The notes: a model not told the origin generated them from the sequence alone. A stretch of DNA of 64,000 nucleotides from Microbulbifer sp. GL-2 (GCF_007183175.1 NZ_AP019807.1:4708001-4772000), one strand, 5' to 3'. Counted from the first letter of the stretch, positions 45,717 through 55,356 are shown. Numbers and translations: made by a program.

Positions 45717-46955
45717 CGGCAAGGCTTGCCATTGCGTGGTGTAGGCCGGTGACCGATAAGCCTGACGCATCTTCCACTGCTTATGCACACCTTCAGCACC
45801 CAGAAACAAAGTGCCACGTCCGAAACGCTGGTTAGCCCTATCGAGGACCTGCATCATCACACCTGCGCGTGATGGCTGTCCGGCGGTGAATAAATCACCC
45901 TGCCCCAAGGCCCTGGGTACCATCTCTACCAGTCCCACTCCGGCCTTCATAAAGCGATGGCCCGGGTGATAGAGCTCTTGAATAGCCCGCTTTGCCAAAG
46001 TGGCGATCAGCCGAGTGTCATCCGTGGGATAGGGACACCGCACCACAGTACTACGACTATAGTAATTGGGCTCATGAGGAGATGTATGCAGGAATATATG
46101 AATCGCTGTGACCAAGCTCTCCTGCGCGCGCAACTTCTCCGCAGCCCGGCTGGCATAGAGCGTGGTAGCCTGTAACAGTGGCTGCAGTTCGGTGAGCTTC
46201 TCCCCAAATGAGCGAGTGCAATAAATCTGCTTCTTGGCTGGAGGTTGCTCCTCCAGGCTGAAACAGGGAGTACCATTCAACTCCTCGATAGTTCTCTCAA
46301 TATTGATATTGGTGCGTTTGCGCAAGACTTTGGGGTTGGCCTGGGCCAGATCATAGGCGGTTTCAATACCAAACTCCTGCAACCGCTTTGCCAGGCGCCT
46401 ACCAACGCCCCACACTTTGTCGACGAGCATTCGCCTCTGCAGCCACTGCCATCGCGGTGGGCTATCCAAAACACAGACCCCTCGACATTTTGTGATCTTC
46501 TTCGCTGCCCTATTCGCCAGCTTGGCCAGTGTCTTACTGGGGGCAATCCCCACTCCCACCGGCATGCGCACATCCCGCCACAAGGTTTGACGTATACACT
46601 GCCCATACTCGGCCCAATCCTTTTGCAGGCCTTTCAGGTTGAGGAACATTTCATCAATGCTATACACCTCCACCTCGGGACTGAAGTCCCGCAGGGTTGT
46701 CATTACCCGGTGGGAGATATCGCCATAGAGCGGATAGTTACTGGAAAAAATCGCAACATTGTGCCGCCTCAATAGAGGCTCAATCTTGAAAAAGGGCTCC
46801 AGGTCACCGATACCCAATAGCTTGGCCTCTTTGGAGCGCGCCACTACAAAACCATCGTTGTTTGACAGCACTACTACCGGCCTGCCTCGCAGGTCCGGGC
46901 GGAATATTTGTTCACAACTGGCATAACAACTATTGCAATCTACCAGTGCCAGCAT
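45702..46955 (-). CDS. umuC: DNA polymerase V catalytic subunit UmuC
   Basis: A 417-residue Y-family translesion polymerase. Metal ligands are seen in MLALVDCNSCYASCEQIF and VYSIDEMFLNL; the palm and fingers region SNNDGFVVARSKEAK and thumb motif VWGVGRRLAKRLQEFGIETA are clear. The C-terminal UmuC-specific region is of normal length. Its ATG follows the umuD stop with no gap (TGAATG), so umuDC form one operon under an SOS box at 47361. It bypasses DNA lesions after UmuD processing. Confidence 0.96.
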   Translation of the reverse strand: MLALVDCNSCYASCEQIFRPDLRGRPVVVLSNNDGFVVARSKEAKLLGIGDLEPFFKIEPLLRRHNVAIFSSNYPLYGDISHRVMTTLRDFSPEVEVYSIDEMFLNLKGLQKDWAEYGQCIRQTLWRDVRMPVGVGIAPSKTLAKLANRAAKKITKCRGVCVLDSPPRWQWLQRRMLVDKVWGVGRRLAKRLQEFGIETAYDLAQANPKVLRKRTNINIERTIEELNGTPCFSLEEQPPAKKQIYCTRSFGEKLTELQPLLQATTLYASRAAEKLRAQESLVTAIHIFLHTSPHEPNYYSRSTVVRCPYPTDDTRLIATLAKRAIQELYHPGHRFMKAGVGLVEMVPRALGQGDLFTAGQPSRAGVMMQVLDRANQRFGRGTLFLGAEGVHKQWKMRQAYRSPAYTTQWQALPLVKV

Positions 46956-47345
46956 TCAGCAGGGCCGGTGGTATCGAATAGAGGCCTTCACGACCCCCTC
47001 AACCACAAGCTCCTGGCCCTCCCTGATAGGTATTGGCGGGTAGCTGTCATTGGCAGAGAGCAGGCGCCCCCGGTATCGATCAAGCACTTTGCAAGCGAGC
47101 TGCCCGTCCAGGGCAACCACCACAACATCCCCCTGAGCCGGCTCCAGCGAGCGATCAACCACAAGAAGGTCGCGGTCGAAAATACCCAATCCCTGCATGG
47201 AGTCTCCATTGGCACGTGCCATAAAAGTGGCGGCGGGCCGGGTGATGAGATGCTGATCGAGACTCAGCGAGTCCTCCCTGTGATCATCCGCGGGAGATGG
47301 GAAGCCTGCGGCAACGCCGTGGCCGTAAAATGGGGTCAGTTTCAT
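46956..47345 (-). CDS. umuD: UmuD, SOS mutagenesis protein
   Basis: A 129-residue LexA/S24-type protein. The cleavage site is AAGFPSPADD (residues 12-21), the catalytic Ser49 is in ANGDSMQG and the catalytic Lys86 in GQLACKVLD. RecA-stimulated self-cleavage yields UmuD', which joins UmuC. It is the first gene of umuDC. A LexA box lies 16 bp upstream of the start. A dead homologue lies at 34659-34975. Confidence 0.95.
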   Translation of the reverse strand: MKLTPFYGHGVAAGFPSPADDHREDSLSLDQHLITRPAATFMARANGDSMQGLGIFDRDLLVVDRSLEPAQGDVVVVALDGQLACKVLDRYRGRLLSANDSYPPIPIREGQELVVEGVVKASIRYHRPC

Positions 47346-47360
47346 AAGGGAACACCGTCA

Positions 47361-47376
47361 CTGTATATCCATACAG
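47361..47376 (-). promoter_or_regulatory. LexA binding site (SOS box) of umuDC
   Basis: CTGTATATCCATACAG, a perfect CTGT-N8-ACAG dyad immediately upstream of umuD, as in gammaproteobacteria. Confidence 0.93.
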
Positions 47377-47638
47377 TTTAGAGCCTGAAAAGTGGCGCCG
47401 GCAAGGGAATTGGGTGACCATAGGGCCAGGAAGCGCTCACTGACAACTTGCACCGGGCACTGTGGGCCAATCTAAAGCCGTATCTTATGCTTCGATCCAC
47501 TTGGCAGCCTGGCCCACTGGAACTATGATCCGCCCCCATAGGCAGAGACCGGGGCCCAATTACTCCTGCCACCGCCCCCTTAAAAAGACAGCCTGGCGCC
47601 CAGGCCAGTTGGCTCCGACACAGTATGAGATAGCACGT
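47377..47638. other. Divergent intergenic region umuD/mscS
   Basis: No gene. The mscS frame is open through much of it (to 47462), but that part has no family likeness and lies upstream of the likely start. Confidence 0.5.
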
Positions 47639-48187
47639 ATGAATTTATTAATAGCTGCACTGATTGTGGCCTCTTACTTTATTTGCATGAGACTAAGCTC
47701 TTCGGCTATCCGGAGATTTGGCAGCGCCAGGGCGGTCAAGCTCTACCGCCTGAAATATATTTCAAAAACTATAAGCATTGCGCTACTACTATTTCATCTG
47801 GCCTTACTGATTAGCGCACTCGGGTTTGAGTATACCCAGATCACCATCTTTCTCTCCTCGGTATTCGCCGTAATCGGCGTAGCGCTGTTTGCTCAGTGGT
47901 CGATACTCAGCAATATTACCGCCAGCCTTATTATTTTCTTTGGCTTTCCCTACCGGGTTGGCGACAGTATCCGAGTCATGGATAAGGATGATGATATTTC
48001 CGGCATTATTGAGGAAATTACTCTCTTCCATGTCCTGATCAGAAAGGGAGAGGAGCTAATCACCTATCCGAACACCTTAATTCTTCAGAAAGGCGTGATT
48101 AAAAACCCACAGAAGAACAAAGCTGAGAATGAAAAAGCTCAAACGAAAACAAGCCCGGCAGAGGCACAGGAAGGTCCCACCAGTTAG
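47639..48187 (+). CDS. Small MscS-family mechanosensitive channel
   Basis: A 182-residue inner-membrane protein starting MNLLIAALIVASYF. Helices lie at about 2-20, 40-62 and 70-95. The pore-type third helix and MscS beta domain read SSVFAVIGVALFAQWSILSN, ITASLIIFFGFPYRVGDSIR. The core is short compared with E. coli MscS and lacks most of the C-terminal alpha/beta vestibule, as in small MscS relatives with a soluble tail (here a charged KAENEKAQTKTS tail). Probably acts in osmotic relief. The start lacks a strong ribosome site. Confidence 0.85.
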   Translation: MNLLIAALIVASYFICMRLSSSAIRRFGSARAVKLYRLKYISKTISIALLLFHLALLISALGFEYTQITIFLSSVFAVIGVALFAQWSILSNITASLIIFFGFPYRVGDSIRVMDKDDDISGIIEEITLFHVLIRKGEELITYPNTLILQKGVIKNPQKNKAENEKAQTKTSPAEAQEGPTS

Positions 48188-48360
48188 TACGCCTCATTCA
48201 GCCAAAGAGGGTCAGGGTACAAATTGCCCGCCCCTCTCGCCAACCCGATATCCGAGTCCGCCCTTCATTTAGTGCCAGATAGATCTCGCATCAAGTTGAT
48301 TCAATAGTCTCAATAGTTAAAAATGCGCATGATTCAGTAAAATTGGCTTTAAGGGACTAC

Positions 48361-48636
48361 ATGACCGACACCCTGAAAGATATACTCCACTTTATCCAAG
48401 AGATGGGCCTGAAAAATGGCCTGTTTGTCGTGTTTTTCATCTTTGCGCACTATTTACTTTTCTGGATGTACAGCGGACGACTGAAAGATCGCCAAGTTGA
48501 AATTGATCGACTAGCGGCAGATAATAGAGAGTATCGAGACAGGTTCCTGAAGCTGATGGATAACGCCTTCTCCTATTCCCCGCCCACCAGAAAAGTGGCA
48601 TCGAGAAAGCCAGTTAATGAAAAGGAGTTTGAGTAG
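48361..48636 (+). CDS. Small single-pass membrane protein with coiled coil
   Basis: A 91-residue protein. The ATG at 48361 has AAGGGA 5-6 nt upstream and is preferred over TTG at 48343. One hydrophobic helix (about 21-37, GLFVVFFIFAHYLLFWMY) is followed by a charged coiled-coil segment (LKDRQVEIDRLAADNREYRD) and a basic tail. The stop TAG shares its G with the GTG of the next gene, so the two are coupled. Family unknown. Confidence 0.78.
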   Translation: MTDTLKDILHFIQEMGLKNGLFVVFFIFAHYLLFWMYSGRLKDRQVEIDRLAADNREYRDRFLKLMDNAFSYSPPTRKVASRKPVNEKEFE

Positions 48637-49178
48637 TGCTCTATATACTGTTAGCAGTTGCTCTTTTCTTCATTTCAATCCAGATATACCAGCTTTGGGA
48701 GATGAGAAAGCACGACCAACACTTATTTGAGTTTTGTCAGCTGAGGAGAGATACCCTCACGTATCTCTCCAACTCCTATGAGACTCTCTCCAGAACAGAT
48801 TATATCGCTCTCAGAAAAATCAATGATGCGCTAAGCACTATCATTGCCGGATACAAGGAACACAGAACCGTTGTATTTAATTTTCGTTTGTTTGTAGTAT
48901 ATCTGGATGAGTTGAAGGCCTTCGAAAAGAAGGCCGAAAAGATCTCCACCAATAACAAAGAAATACAGAGCCTACTAAGCAGAATACACAGCTCTATCTT
49001 TAAGGCATTCCTGGCATTCACTCCCCACCTCAAATCAGAACTTGCCTTTTCCCTCGTTATGAAACTGAGCTCACTTGGAGTTAAAGCCGGGGTAAACTCT
49101 CTGAAGGACTACCTAAAGAGCCTCAAGGAAGCCAAAACGATGGTCAATACCTTTAAAAGATCATCCTCCCCCTGCTAG
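48636..49178 (+). CDS. Membrane-anchored helical protein, partner of the preceding gene
   Basis: A 180-residue protein from a GTG start with AAGGAG 8 nt upstream, inside the end of the previous gene. An N-terminal membrane helix (about 2-20) is followed by a long, mostly helical cytoplasmic or periplasmic domain (KKAEKISTNNKEIQSLLSRI) and a basic C-terminus. The 1-nt overlap (TAGTG) indicates translational coupling with the 91-residue membrane protein, so the two likely form a complex. No known family recognised. Confidence 0.78.
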   Translation: MLYILLAVALFFISIQIYQLWEMRKHDQHLFEFCQLRRDTLTYLSNSYETLSRTDYIALRKINDALSTIIAGYKEHRTVVFNFRLFVVYLDELKAFEKKAEKISTNNKEIQSLLSRIHSSIFKAFLAFTPHLKSELAFSLVMKLSSLGVKAGVNSLKDYLKSLKEAKTMVNTFKRSSSPC

Positions 49179-49352
49179 CACCCGCAAGTATCAAAATGGG
49201 GGCCCAGCCCCCTCCACTTACCCATATGATCCCCCCACCCGGTCCAAAGCAGACAAATAACTGTGATCCTCTAGCCCCAACTCAGCAATTTTGATCAAGT
49301 CCTGCCACTCCAGCCGATATAGTATGTCTTCAGCAAAGGGGAAAAGGCGAAC

Positions 49353-50219
49353 ATGGGTGGTTACCGGCAACGATTTATACAAGTATTGGCATATATCGAA
49401 GTCAATCTCGACTCTGAGCTGGATATCGATAAGCTCTGCCAACTCACCCACCTGTCCAAGTACCACTTCCACCGGCAGTGCTCGGCATACTTTGGCGTAT
49501 CCGTAATGACAGCTGTCAGACTATTGAGGCTCAAACGAGCAGCCTACCACCTGGCTTACCGGGCAGACAAAAAGATCGTCGATATAGCCCTGGAAAATGG
49601 CTATGAAAGCCATGAAGCATTCTCCCGCTCATTCAAAAAGCACTTTGGGCAAAGCCCCTCCAAATTCAGGCAAAAACCAAACTGGGATACCTGGAACACA
49701 CACTATGCACCGATACTGGTATTGAGGAATCAGGCAATGAGCGGCAAGACAAATTTCGAAGTGACTATTTCAGACTTCCCTGAGACCCTGGTAGCCGCTC
49801 TGGCGCACAAAGGTTCACCCAACCGGCTTAGTACAACCATCAGAACGTTCATTGAGTGGAGAAAGGCACACAAGCTCTCGCCAGATGTGAGCAGGACATT
49901 CAATCTTGCCTATAGCGACCCGACCACAACATCGCCGGGCGAATTCCGCTTTGATATCTGCTGCTCAATCCCTTCTCCCATCAGCGGCAACGATCACGGT
50001 ATCAAAAACAAAACCATTCCTGCTGGTAAGTGTGCTGTAATCAGGCATGTAGGGAGCGATGACTCCATTGGCATAGCAGTGAAATATCTGTATTCAAATT
50101 GGCTGGAAACATCCAGTTTCAAGTTGCGAGACTTTCCGGTTTTTTTCGAAAGGGTAAAATTCTTTCCCGAAGAAAATGAGAGCGAAATGGTCACAGATAT
50201 CTATTTACCAATAGAGTAA
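49353..50219 (+). CDS. AraC-family regulator with GyrI-like ligand domain
   Basis: A 288-residue protein. Residues 1-105 hold two helix-turn-helix motifs of the AraC type (LDIDKLCQLTHLSKYHFHRQ and KIVDIALENGYESHEAFSRS, then FKKHFGQSPSKFR). Residues about 125-288 form a GyrI/AraC_E_bind domain (VTISDFPETLVAALAHKGSP; PAGKCAVIRHVGSD), which binds small ligands. This order (DNA-binding first) is typical of Rob/SoxS-like multidrug sensors such as those controlling efflux or peroxide stress. No target operon is adjacent; its inducer is unknown. Confidence 0.92.
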   Translation: MGGYRQRFIQVLAYIEVNLDSELDIDKLCQLTHLSKYHFHRQCSAYFGVSVMTAVRLLRLKRAAYHLAYRADKKIVDIALENGYESHEAFSRSFKKHFGQSPSKFRQKPNWDTWNTHYAPILVLRNQAMSGKTNFEVTISDFPETLVAALAHKGSPNRLSTTIRTFIEWRKAHKLSPDVSRTFNLAYSDPTTTSPGEFRFDICCSIPSPISGNDHGIKNKTIPAGKCAVIRHVGSDDSIGIAVKYLYSNWLETSSFKLRDFPVFFERVKFFPEENESEMVTDIYLPIE

Positions 50220-50603
50220 TCGACTATCAGGTAGAAAAGAATGGTCATTCATCTATACCACTTTCGCTTTTCCTTGTTTGAAGCGGGCCTTATCTGGCTC
50301 ATTATTGGTGATTTTCTCCCCGCCTACCAATTAATGACCACTTAGGTATTTTTAGCTGTGCACAGCCCTGGAAACTATTAAGCCAGCGCACTTGGACTGG
50401 CAAGTCTCAAAAAAAACCATCAAAATCTGGTTAAACTCGAACTGCTGGCCAGTATCCCCCTGGCTCACCTCGCCAAATAAATTAGAAATAAAGAGTTCCC
50501 GCTTTATTAGATCAATTACTACACCTTTACATAAACTATATGCTTACACATATTCTACAAACTCAATATGCTTATGGTAAAGGTATAGAGGTTGATTGAT
50601 ACT
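50220..50603. other. Intergenic region upstream of patatin paralogue 2
   Basis: About 380 bp without a gene; AT-rich toward the patatin start, probably its promoter. Confidence 0.5.
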
Positions 50604-51764
50604 ATGGTGGCCAGGAGGTTCTTAATACTATTTACCCTGATCATATTGGCATTTGGCACTATTGCCTATGTATATAATAATCACCTTATCCAAGCAATTA
50701 CCTTTAATAGCACTCCTGTCTCAGAAGAATTTATTGTTGACAGTCAGTATTTGAAAGAAAAGGAAACGATCAATATCCTTGTTATTGATGGTGGTGGCAT
50801 ACGCGGAATGATTCCTCTATATGTACTGCAACACATTGAACAAAAAACCGGCAAGCCAATCGATGAATTGTTTGATATCTTCGCTGGAGTATCAACTGGT
50901 GCGATTATTTCTACAGGGCTAAACATTCCCAGCGAAAAACTTCACAAGCAATATGGTGATTACAAGTCAAAAACAGATCTGTTAATCCAGCTGTATATAT
51001 CACAGAGTAAATATCTGTTTTCGAACCCTTGGTACCACAAGCTACTAACTGGAGCCGGACTGTTTTCACCGAGGTTTCTTGGCGATCGCTTACATGACGT
51101 TATGCAGGACCATTACGGTAATGATCTCACCTTCACCGAGCTGGAAAACTACGTAATTATACCTACGCTAGACATCCATACCGGCAAACTGCATTTATTT
51201 AAAAATCGGGGCAAAGAAATTACTAATTTACCCTCAAATAAGCTTTATCAATTGGTTACAGCAGCTACCAGTGCAGAAACTATATTTCCTCCTGTGGATT
51301 TTATGACCTCAGATAAAGACATTCGCCAGCGCTATTTTGCCGATGCAGGAATAGCCGCAAACAACCCCACAAGCTTGGTACTTCGAAACGTGATTGAGGA
51401 ATTTCCAGATAAAAAATACTATATCCTAATCCTTGGCGCCGGCACCTCCCCGCTAAGCAGCGTCACCACCACCTACGGACAACTGAAAAATTGGGGACAG
51501 ATGCGCTGGATTCAAGACATAATTACAAGCGTGCAGAGATCTATGGATAAGCAACAAGTATACACCCTGCAAATTGCTAAGATGCTAGCGCCCAAAGGAA
51601 AGATCGAATACGATTATTTGAACATAAAAGTTACAGATCCCGAAGTTGACATGTTCGATTATAAAGCGATCGACTCCCTTAAAATCCACGCCGATAGATT
51701 GATCAATGAGAATAGCTCGAAGATCGATATGGTTATTAAGCACCTGGAACAGGAGAAAAACTAA
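50604..51764 (+). CDS. Membrane-anchored patatin-like phospholipase, paralogue 2
   Basis: A 386-residue protein from the ATG at 50604 (MVARRFLILF), which aligns with the paralogues. The N-terminal membrane helix (about 4-24) ends IAYVYNN, a stretch kept in all three copies. Patatin motifs: DGGGIRGM (oxyanion), FAGVSTGAI (Ser) and FADAGIAANNP (Asp). The strongest overall likeness is to the copy at 62103 (EKETINIL, WYHKLLTGAG, HLFKNRGKE, GTSPLSS). It is followed by a small Cys-rich secreted protein gene. Likely a periplasmic lipid acyl hydrolase. Confidence 0.93.
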   Translation: MVARRFLILFTLIILAFGTIAYVYNNHLIQAITFNSTPVSEEFIVDSQYLKEKETINILVIDGGGIRGMIPLYVLQHIEQKTGKPIDELFDIFAGVSTGAIISTGLNIPSEKLHKQYGDYKSKTDLLIQLYISQSKYLFSNPWYHKLLTGAGLFSPRFLGDRLHDVMQDHYGNDLTFTELENYVIIPTLDIHTGKLHLFKNRGKEITNLPSNKLYQLVTAATSAETIFPPVDFMTSDKDIRQRYFADAGIAANNPTSLVLRNVIEEFPDKKYYILILGAGTSPLSSVTTTYGQLKNWGQMRWIQDIITSVQRSMDKQQVYTLQIAKMLAPKGKIEYDYLNIKVTDPEVDMFDYKAIDSLKIHADRLINENSSKIDMVIKHLEQEKN

Positions 51765-51931
51765 AGGTAGCAGGCCCCAATCAGAAAAGAAGACTTCATC
51801 ATAAACACAGCTGGAATTCAGAAGATATTAATCTCACCTCCTTAATTACAAAAACATCTTAAGCCTCTTTGCCCCTTCACCTGAACAACATTATTGTTCA
51901 AAATCAGGTCGACACAAAAGAAGCTCCTCTA

Positions 51932-52231
51932 ATGACTACAAAGTCTATGAAGCGATTTACTCTAATACTATTAACAGCAATAACAATCATAATTACTCCA
52001 GCACTAGCCTGGACAGAAACTATCTATGAACGAGAGGTGGTCAGCCGCTGTGTAAATACTTGTAGAGATGTCTACCATAAGTGCATTCGCGATAATGAGA
52101 GAGATCAAAATATCTGCGTTGAAAACCAAAGCCACTGCGACATTGTGTGCCGTGAAGGTAACAGGGTAGATTTTTACTTCGATAAGTTTGATTCTGAATA
52201 CCCCTCCGGGTATGACAACTATGACTATTAA
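51932..52231 (+). CDS. Small secreted Cys-rich protein
   Basis: About 99 residues. An N-terminal signal peptide (MKRFTLILLTAITIIITPAL) is followed by a short mature part with six Cys in three spaced pairs: CVNTC, CIRD, then ICVENQSHCDIVC. A charged Tyr/Asp-rich tail (FDSEYPSGYDNYDY) ends it. The start could also be the Met 5 codons later or one 21 codons earlier. The Cys spacing suggests disulfide bonds in the periplasm or outside the cell. Follows patatin paralogue 2 by 167 bp; relation unknown. Confidence 0.65.
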   Translation: MTTKSMKRFTLILLTAITIIITPALAWTETIYEREVVSRCVNTCRDVYHKCIRDNERDQNICVENQSHCDIVCREGNRVDFYFDKFDSEYPSGYDNYDY

Positions 52232-52566
52232 CCGTCAGGACTCTCAGACTTAAACCACTCGCTGACCAGAAATCTCATCCAGGATTGGCCCTGGCAGAAA
52301 TTAATAAATCCCTGCCGGCAACTACTCATGTCAAAATTCTATCTACTGTGATCGATTCAACATAACTGTTAACTGGCGCTTTTGTATCAGCAAGACATTC
52401 AATGGATATTGGAATTAAGCATCAACCAGCTGGATAGTGTAATAAGGCGTAGTAACAACAATATGTTAACGTGATAACCTATGCAGACTATTATTTAATA
52501 TAGTTCATGGTTAATTTATTAAACTAAAATTTGTACCAGGTAGACATAAATAATGGGTAAAAATCG
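52232..52566. other. Intergenic region, no gene seen
   Basis: About 335 bp, AT-rich near its end; likely promoter for the membrane protein at 52567. Confidence 0.45.
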
Positions 52567-52911
52567 ATGAAAAATAATCCACACATCACTCCAGCATCAA
52601 ATACCAGCACAATTGGGGAAAATCATTCGGCGAAAGCAGGTGCGACTCTCACTATATTTGCTTGGCTAGCTGTGACACTAGCTTTTACCGCATCTTTTCT
52701 CGGCCAATTCCTAAAAACAGGCAATATTGCTGTTGGTATAGGCGGCGGTCTAGCGCCCATTATTATGGGAATAATAATTGTTGCCATTTTCCAAATTGGA
52801 AAGCCTTTTAGAAACTCAAAATCTCGTTGCAAAATACTTCTTTGGACTCAAATTGTGCTTATGCTGGGTAGTATTTCCAACTTGATATCTTACTTCTCGC
52901 GAGGCTATTAA
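52567..52911 (+). CDS. Small membrane protein of unknown function
   Basis: A 114-residue protein with three hydrophobic helices (about 27-45, LTIFAWLAVTLAFTASFLG; 55-78, GGGLAPIIMGIIIVAIFQI; 92-112). The hydrophilic N-terminus is Thr/Asn-rich. It starts at ATG 52567, preceded by GGGTAAAAATCG. No recognised family and no partner in close spacing. Confidence 0.6.
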   Translation: MKNNPHITPASNTSTIGENHSAKAGATLTIFAWLAVTLAFTASFLGQFLKTGNIAVGIGGGLAPIIMGIIIVAIFQIGKPFRNSKSRCKILLWTQIVLMLGSISNLISYFSRGY

Positions 52912-53317
52912 GGATACTTTAAGATATGATACCCGAACTACCACAAAGTATTTCCTTAAAATATCTACCGGTTAACGGGTATCTTATTTTAGCCTTCAGT
53001 GAAAAATCATATCCAATATTTTTACTGTACAACCCCCGTCAACATAGACCTATAAATCTGACTCAATTTTCAGCCTGACCAGACTCTGCCCGCGGGTTGA
53101 AAATCATCCTCCCCCCAATTAAGAAAACATCCTCCATACCTCCTAAATAAATCAACCAGGATTAGAAGCAAGTCAAAAGTTGATGTCAATTCAGGTCAGT
53201 TTTATATTATAGAAAGAAACTTAACGGGGACTTTAAGAGGCTTATGCAGGCCACACGAACAGCAACATATCGCCATAGGTGTGGCAGGTCATACGGAAAA
53301 GATAAATTTATTATTCA
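52912..53317. other. Intergenic region with an inverted repeat
   Basis: GATACCCG (52928-52935) and CGGGTATC (52976-52983) form the ends of a larger structure after the membrane protein, perhaps its terminator. Nothing else seen. Confidence 0.5.
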
Positions 53318-53647
53318 TTAACTACCATGTGAGGGGGAGACCAATTTCAACCCAACTATCCCAGACACAATGAGTAGAAGGCACAGTATTCTCATCAGTT
53401 CTCGTGACTCACCAAATAGCAACATACCTAATATTGCGACACCTACAGCCCCAATACCTGTCCACACCGCATATGCTGTACCAACTGGAATTGATTTCAT
53501 CGCAATTGATAGCAGCCAAAAACTGATTGCCATCGCTGAGACAGTCAGAAGGGAGGGTATAGGCTTTGTAAAGCCTTCCGTATATTTAAGCCCAATTGCC
53601 CAACCACACTCAAATATACCGGCCACCACCAAGTAAAGCCATGCCAT
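53318..53647 (-). CDS. sugE: SugE/Gdx-type small multidrug resistance protein
   Basis: A 109-residue four-helix SMR transporter. The conserved membrane Glu13 lies in VVAGIFECGWAIGLKYTEGF, and the WAIGLKYTEGF pattern is that of the Gdx/SugE subgroup, which exports guanidinium and quaternary amines by proton exchange. PVGTAYAVWTGIGAVG is the second family signature. AGGA stands 8 nt before the ATG. No mini-ykkC-type guanidine riboswitch was evident upstream. Stands alone. Confidence 0.93.
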   Translation of the reverse strand: MAWLYLVVAGIFECGWAIGLKYTEGFTKPIPSLLTVSAMAISFWLLSIAMKSIPVGTAYAVWTGIGAVGVAILGMLLFGESRELMRILCLLLIVSGIVGLKLVSPSHGS

Positions 53648-54161
53648 ATTTCATATCCTACTTATTGATAGAGATCAAACTGGGCCCATCCTCTCACAGT
53701 ACTAACTCTTGGGCAACTTACAAAAGGCCTGATTTTCGACAGAAAAAAATCCAATCTGATTAAGAATTTAACGTTACCCCAGCTTTGATCAGACAGTTTT
53801 TGGCATGATGTTTTCGACCATATGTGCAACGGAGGTACCTAATACGGCACCTAAGAAAAATTATTTAGTATATATGGCTGAAAAGTACAGAAGAAAAAAT
53901 AGAGACTTTAGCTTCATTTCTTTTCCGTTTGGCAGATAGGTAAAAAATTTGAACAACCAATAACAGGCAATTTGAAGTTGCTCAATGGGCAACCCATCAG
54001 CTCACACAGCAACTAAAATGATCACTTTAGGTTTCTGGGTGCACCTAGAAAAAAAAATACTGGCACAAAAGCATCATCACTCATATGTTTGATGATGCAG
54101 CGCAAACATCACCAAATACTCCAACAAATTCATATAGCGTTCAGGGAATTTATTCAAATAA
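53648..54161. other. Intergenic region, no gene seen
   Basis: About 510 bp, AT-rich, including the sugE promoter at its left end. Confidence 0.45.
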
Positions 54162-54623
54162 TTATCGAGTTTTAACTTCCACTGAAAATTCTGCACCCTC
54201 AACAGAATCGAAATAATCTGGATTCTCAGGATCACTAATAAGTTTACCGCTAAATGTAATCCCATCTTCTTTTGCCTGCTGATTAAAAAGATCGGGAAGT
54301 CTACTTTTCCTGGAAAAGTCATATGCCTCTCCAGAATCCATATCCTCCTCAAAGACTACACTTATATCTATAGGCTTACGCTTCATTTCAGGAGTAGATG
54401 CCTTTACATCCTGCGGCTCTTCACTTACCGCCCGCTTACCTTCAGTCGATTCTAGGGACTGACTCTCTGAGGGGGAGCCTGAATTATCAACATCAGCAGC
54501 GCCCTCAGTTAGTTCATCAGTATCTACCTCAGAGCCCAACCTGTTTGTGGCAAGCATATCGTTTGACTTATCACATGAAGCCAACGCGAAAAAAAATAAT
54601 ATTGTTAAAGCATATCTATACAC
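54162..54623 (-). CDS. Small acidic lipoprotein
   Basis: About 153 residues from a GTG start (complement of 54621-54623), giving a compact lipoprotein signal peptide VYRYALTILFFFALASC with lipobox ALASC. GGTGA lies upstream of the GTG. An in-frame Met 24 codons earlier is possible. The mature protein is very acidic and low-complexity (Ser/Glu/Asp-rich, residues about 25-85), then a small folded C-terminal part (DISVVFEEDMDSGEAYDFSR; GITFSGKLISDPENPDYFDS). Family unknown. Confidence 0.6.
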   Translation of the reverse strand: MYRYALTILFFFALASCDKSNDMLATNRLGSEVDTDELTEGAADVDNSGSPSESQSLESTEGKRAVSEEPQDVKASTPEMKRKPIDISVVFEEDMDSGEAYDFSRKSRLPDLFNQQAKEDGITFSGKLISDPENPDYFDSVEGAEFSVEVKTR

Positions 54624-55356
54624 ATGATCACCAACATCAAAAAGGCAAGGTTTAAAATCCGGGATCAAGAGAGCTTGCCATAATTTATACACCACCCTAC
54701 CACAATACCATAACCAACCAAGAATTCCGGAACTACGTCGCCCAACAGAAAAAGATTGTAATATTGTATAACCGGTAGCGGCTAATATTTCTTACACACT
54801 TCCTGAGCGCCAATTATAAGTATGCATCCAGGGCAATTAAGCTCCCGGGTTAACCAGCACTATCAATCCGGCTGTTTATTACAACGAATAACTAAGCTTC
54901 AGATCATACCTTTTGCCAACCAAGGGCGCTTAACAAATAGAGCCCCCCTCAGAAGCGCAAAACCATCTTAGACCTTGCTACAATCAGTATTTTATAATCC
55001 AACTTTGCAAAATCTCTAGAATTCTTACCCCAAACAGATCCAGGTATATGCAGACTTTTAAATGATGAATATATATCCATGATATGGCACTTCTAATTCA
55101 GAATAATAGTACGAGCTGCATACCAACAGGACATATTTTACTCATCCCTCAAGGCCCATGATCCTATACACGACAAAAATACTTCTTCTATGAACAACCG
55201 TCCCATTATGTAAGAGCATGTCACAGGCAGATATGAAATAGCTTCCGATTTTTTCTTTATAATTGATTCGCTTTAATACGGGGAAGTAGTTTAACTGAGT
55301 ATTCTGTTTAACGCTTCCCACATCCAAGCCCCCAAATACAACTATGGATAATCAAT
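54624..55356. other. 730-bp gene-poor region
   Basis: No gene or RNA recognised. It lies between two small divergent genes. Confidence 0.45.

Noticed and set aside
47462..47638. 59-residue N-terminal extension on the MscS-like protein
   Set aside because: Hydrophilic, no family likeness; the helix expected at the N-terminus begins at the Met at 47639.
53648..53760. Guanidine (mini-ykkC) riboswitch upstream of sugE
   Set aside because: No paired ACGR-loop hairpins could be found in the leader.
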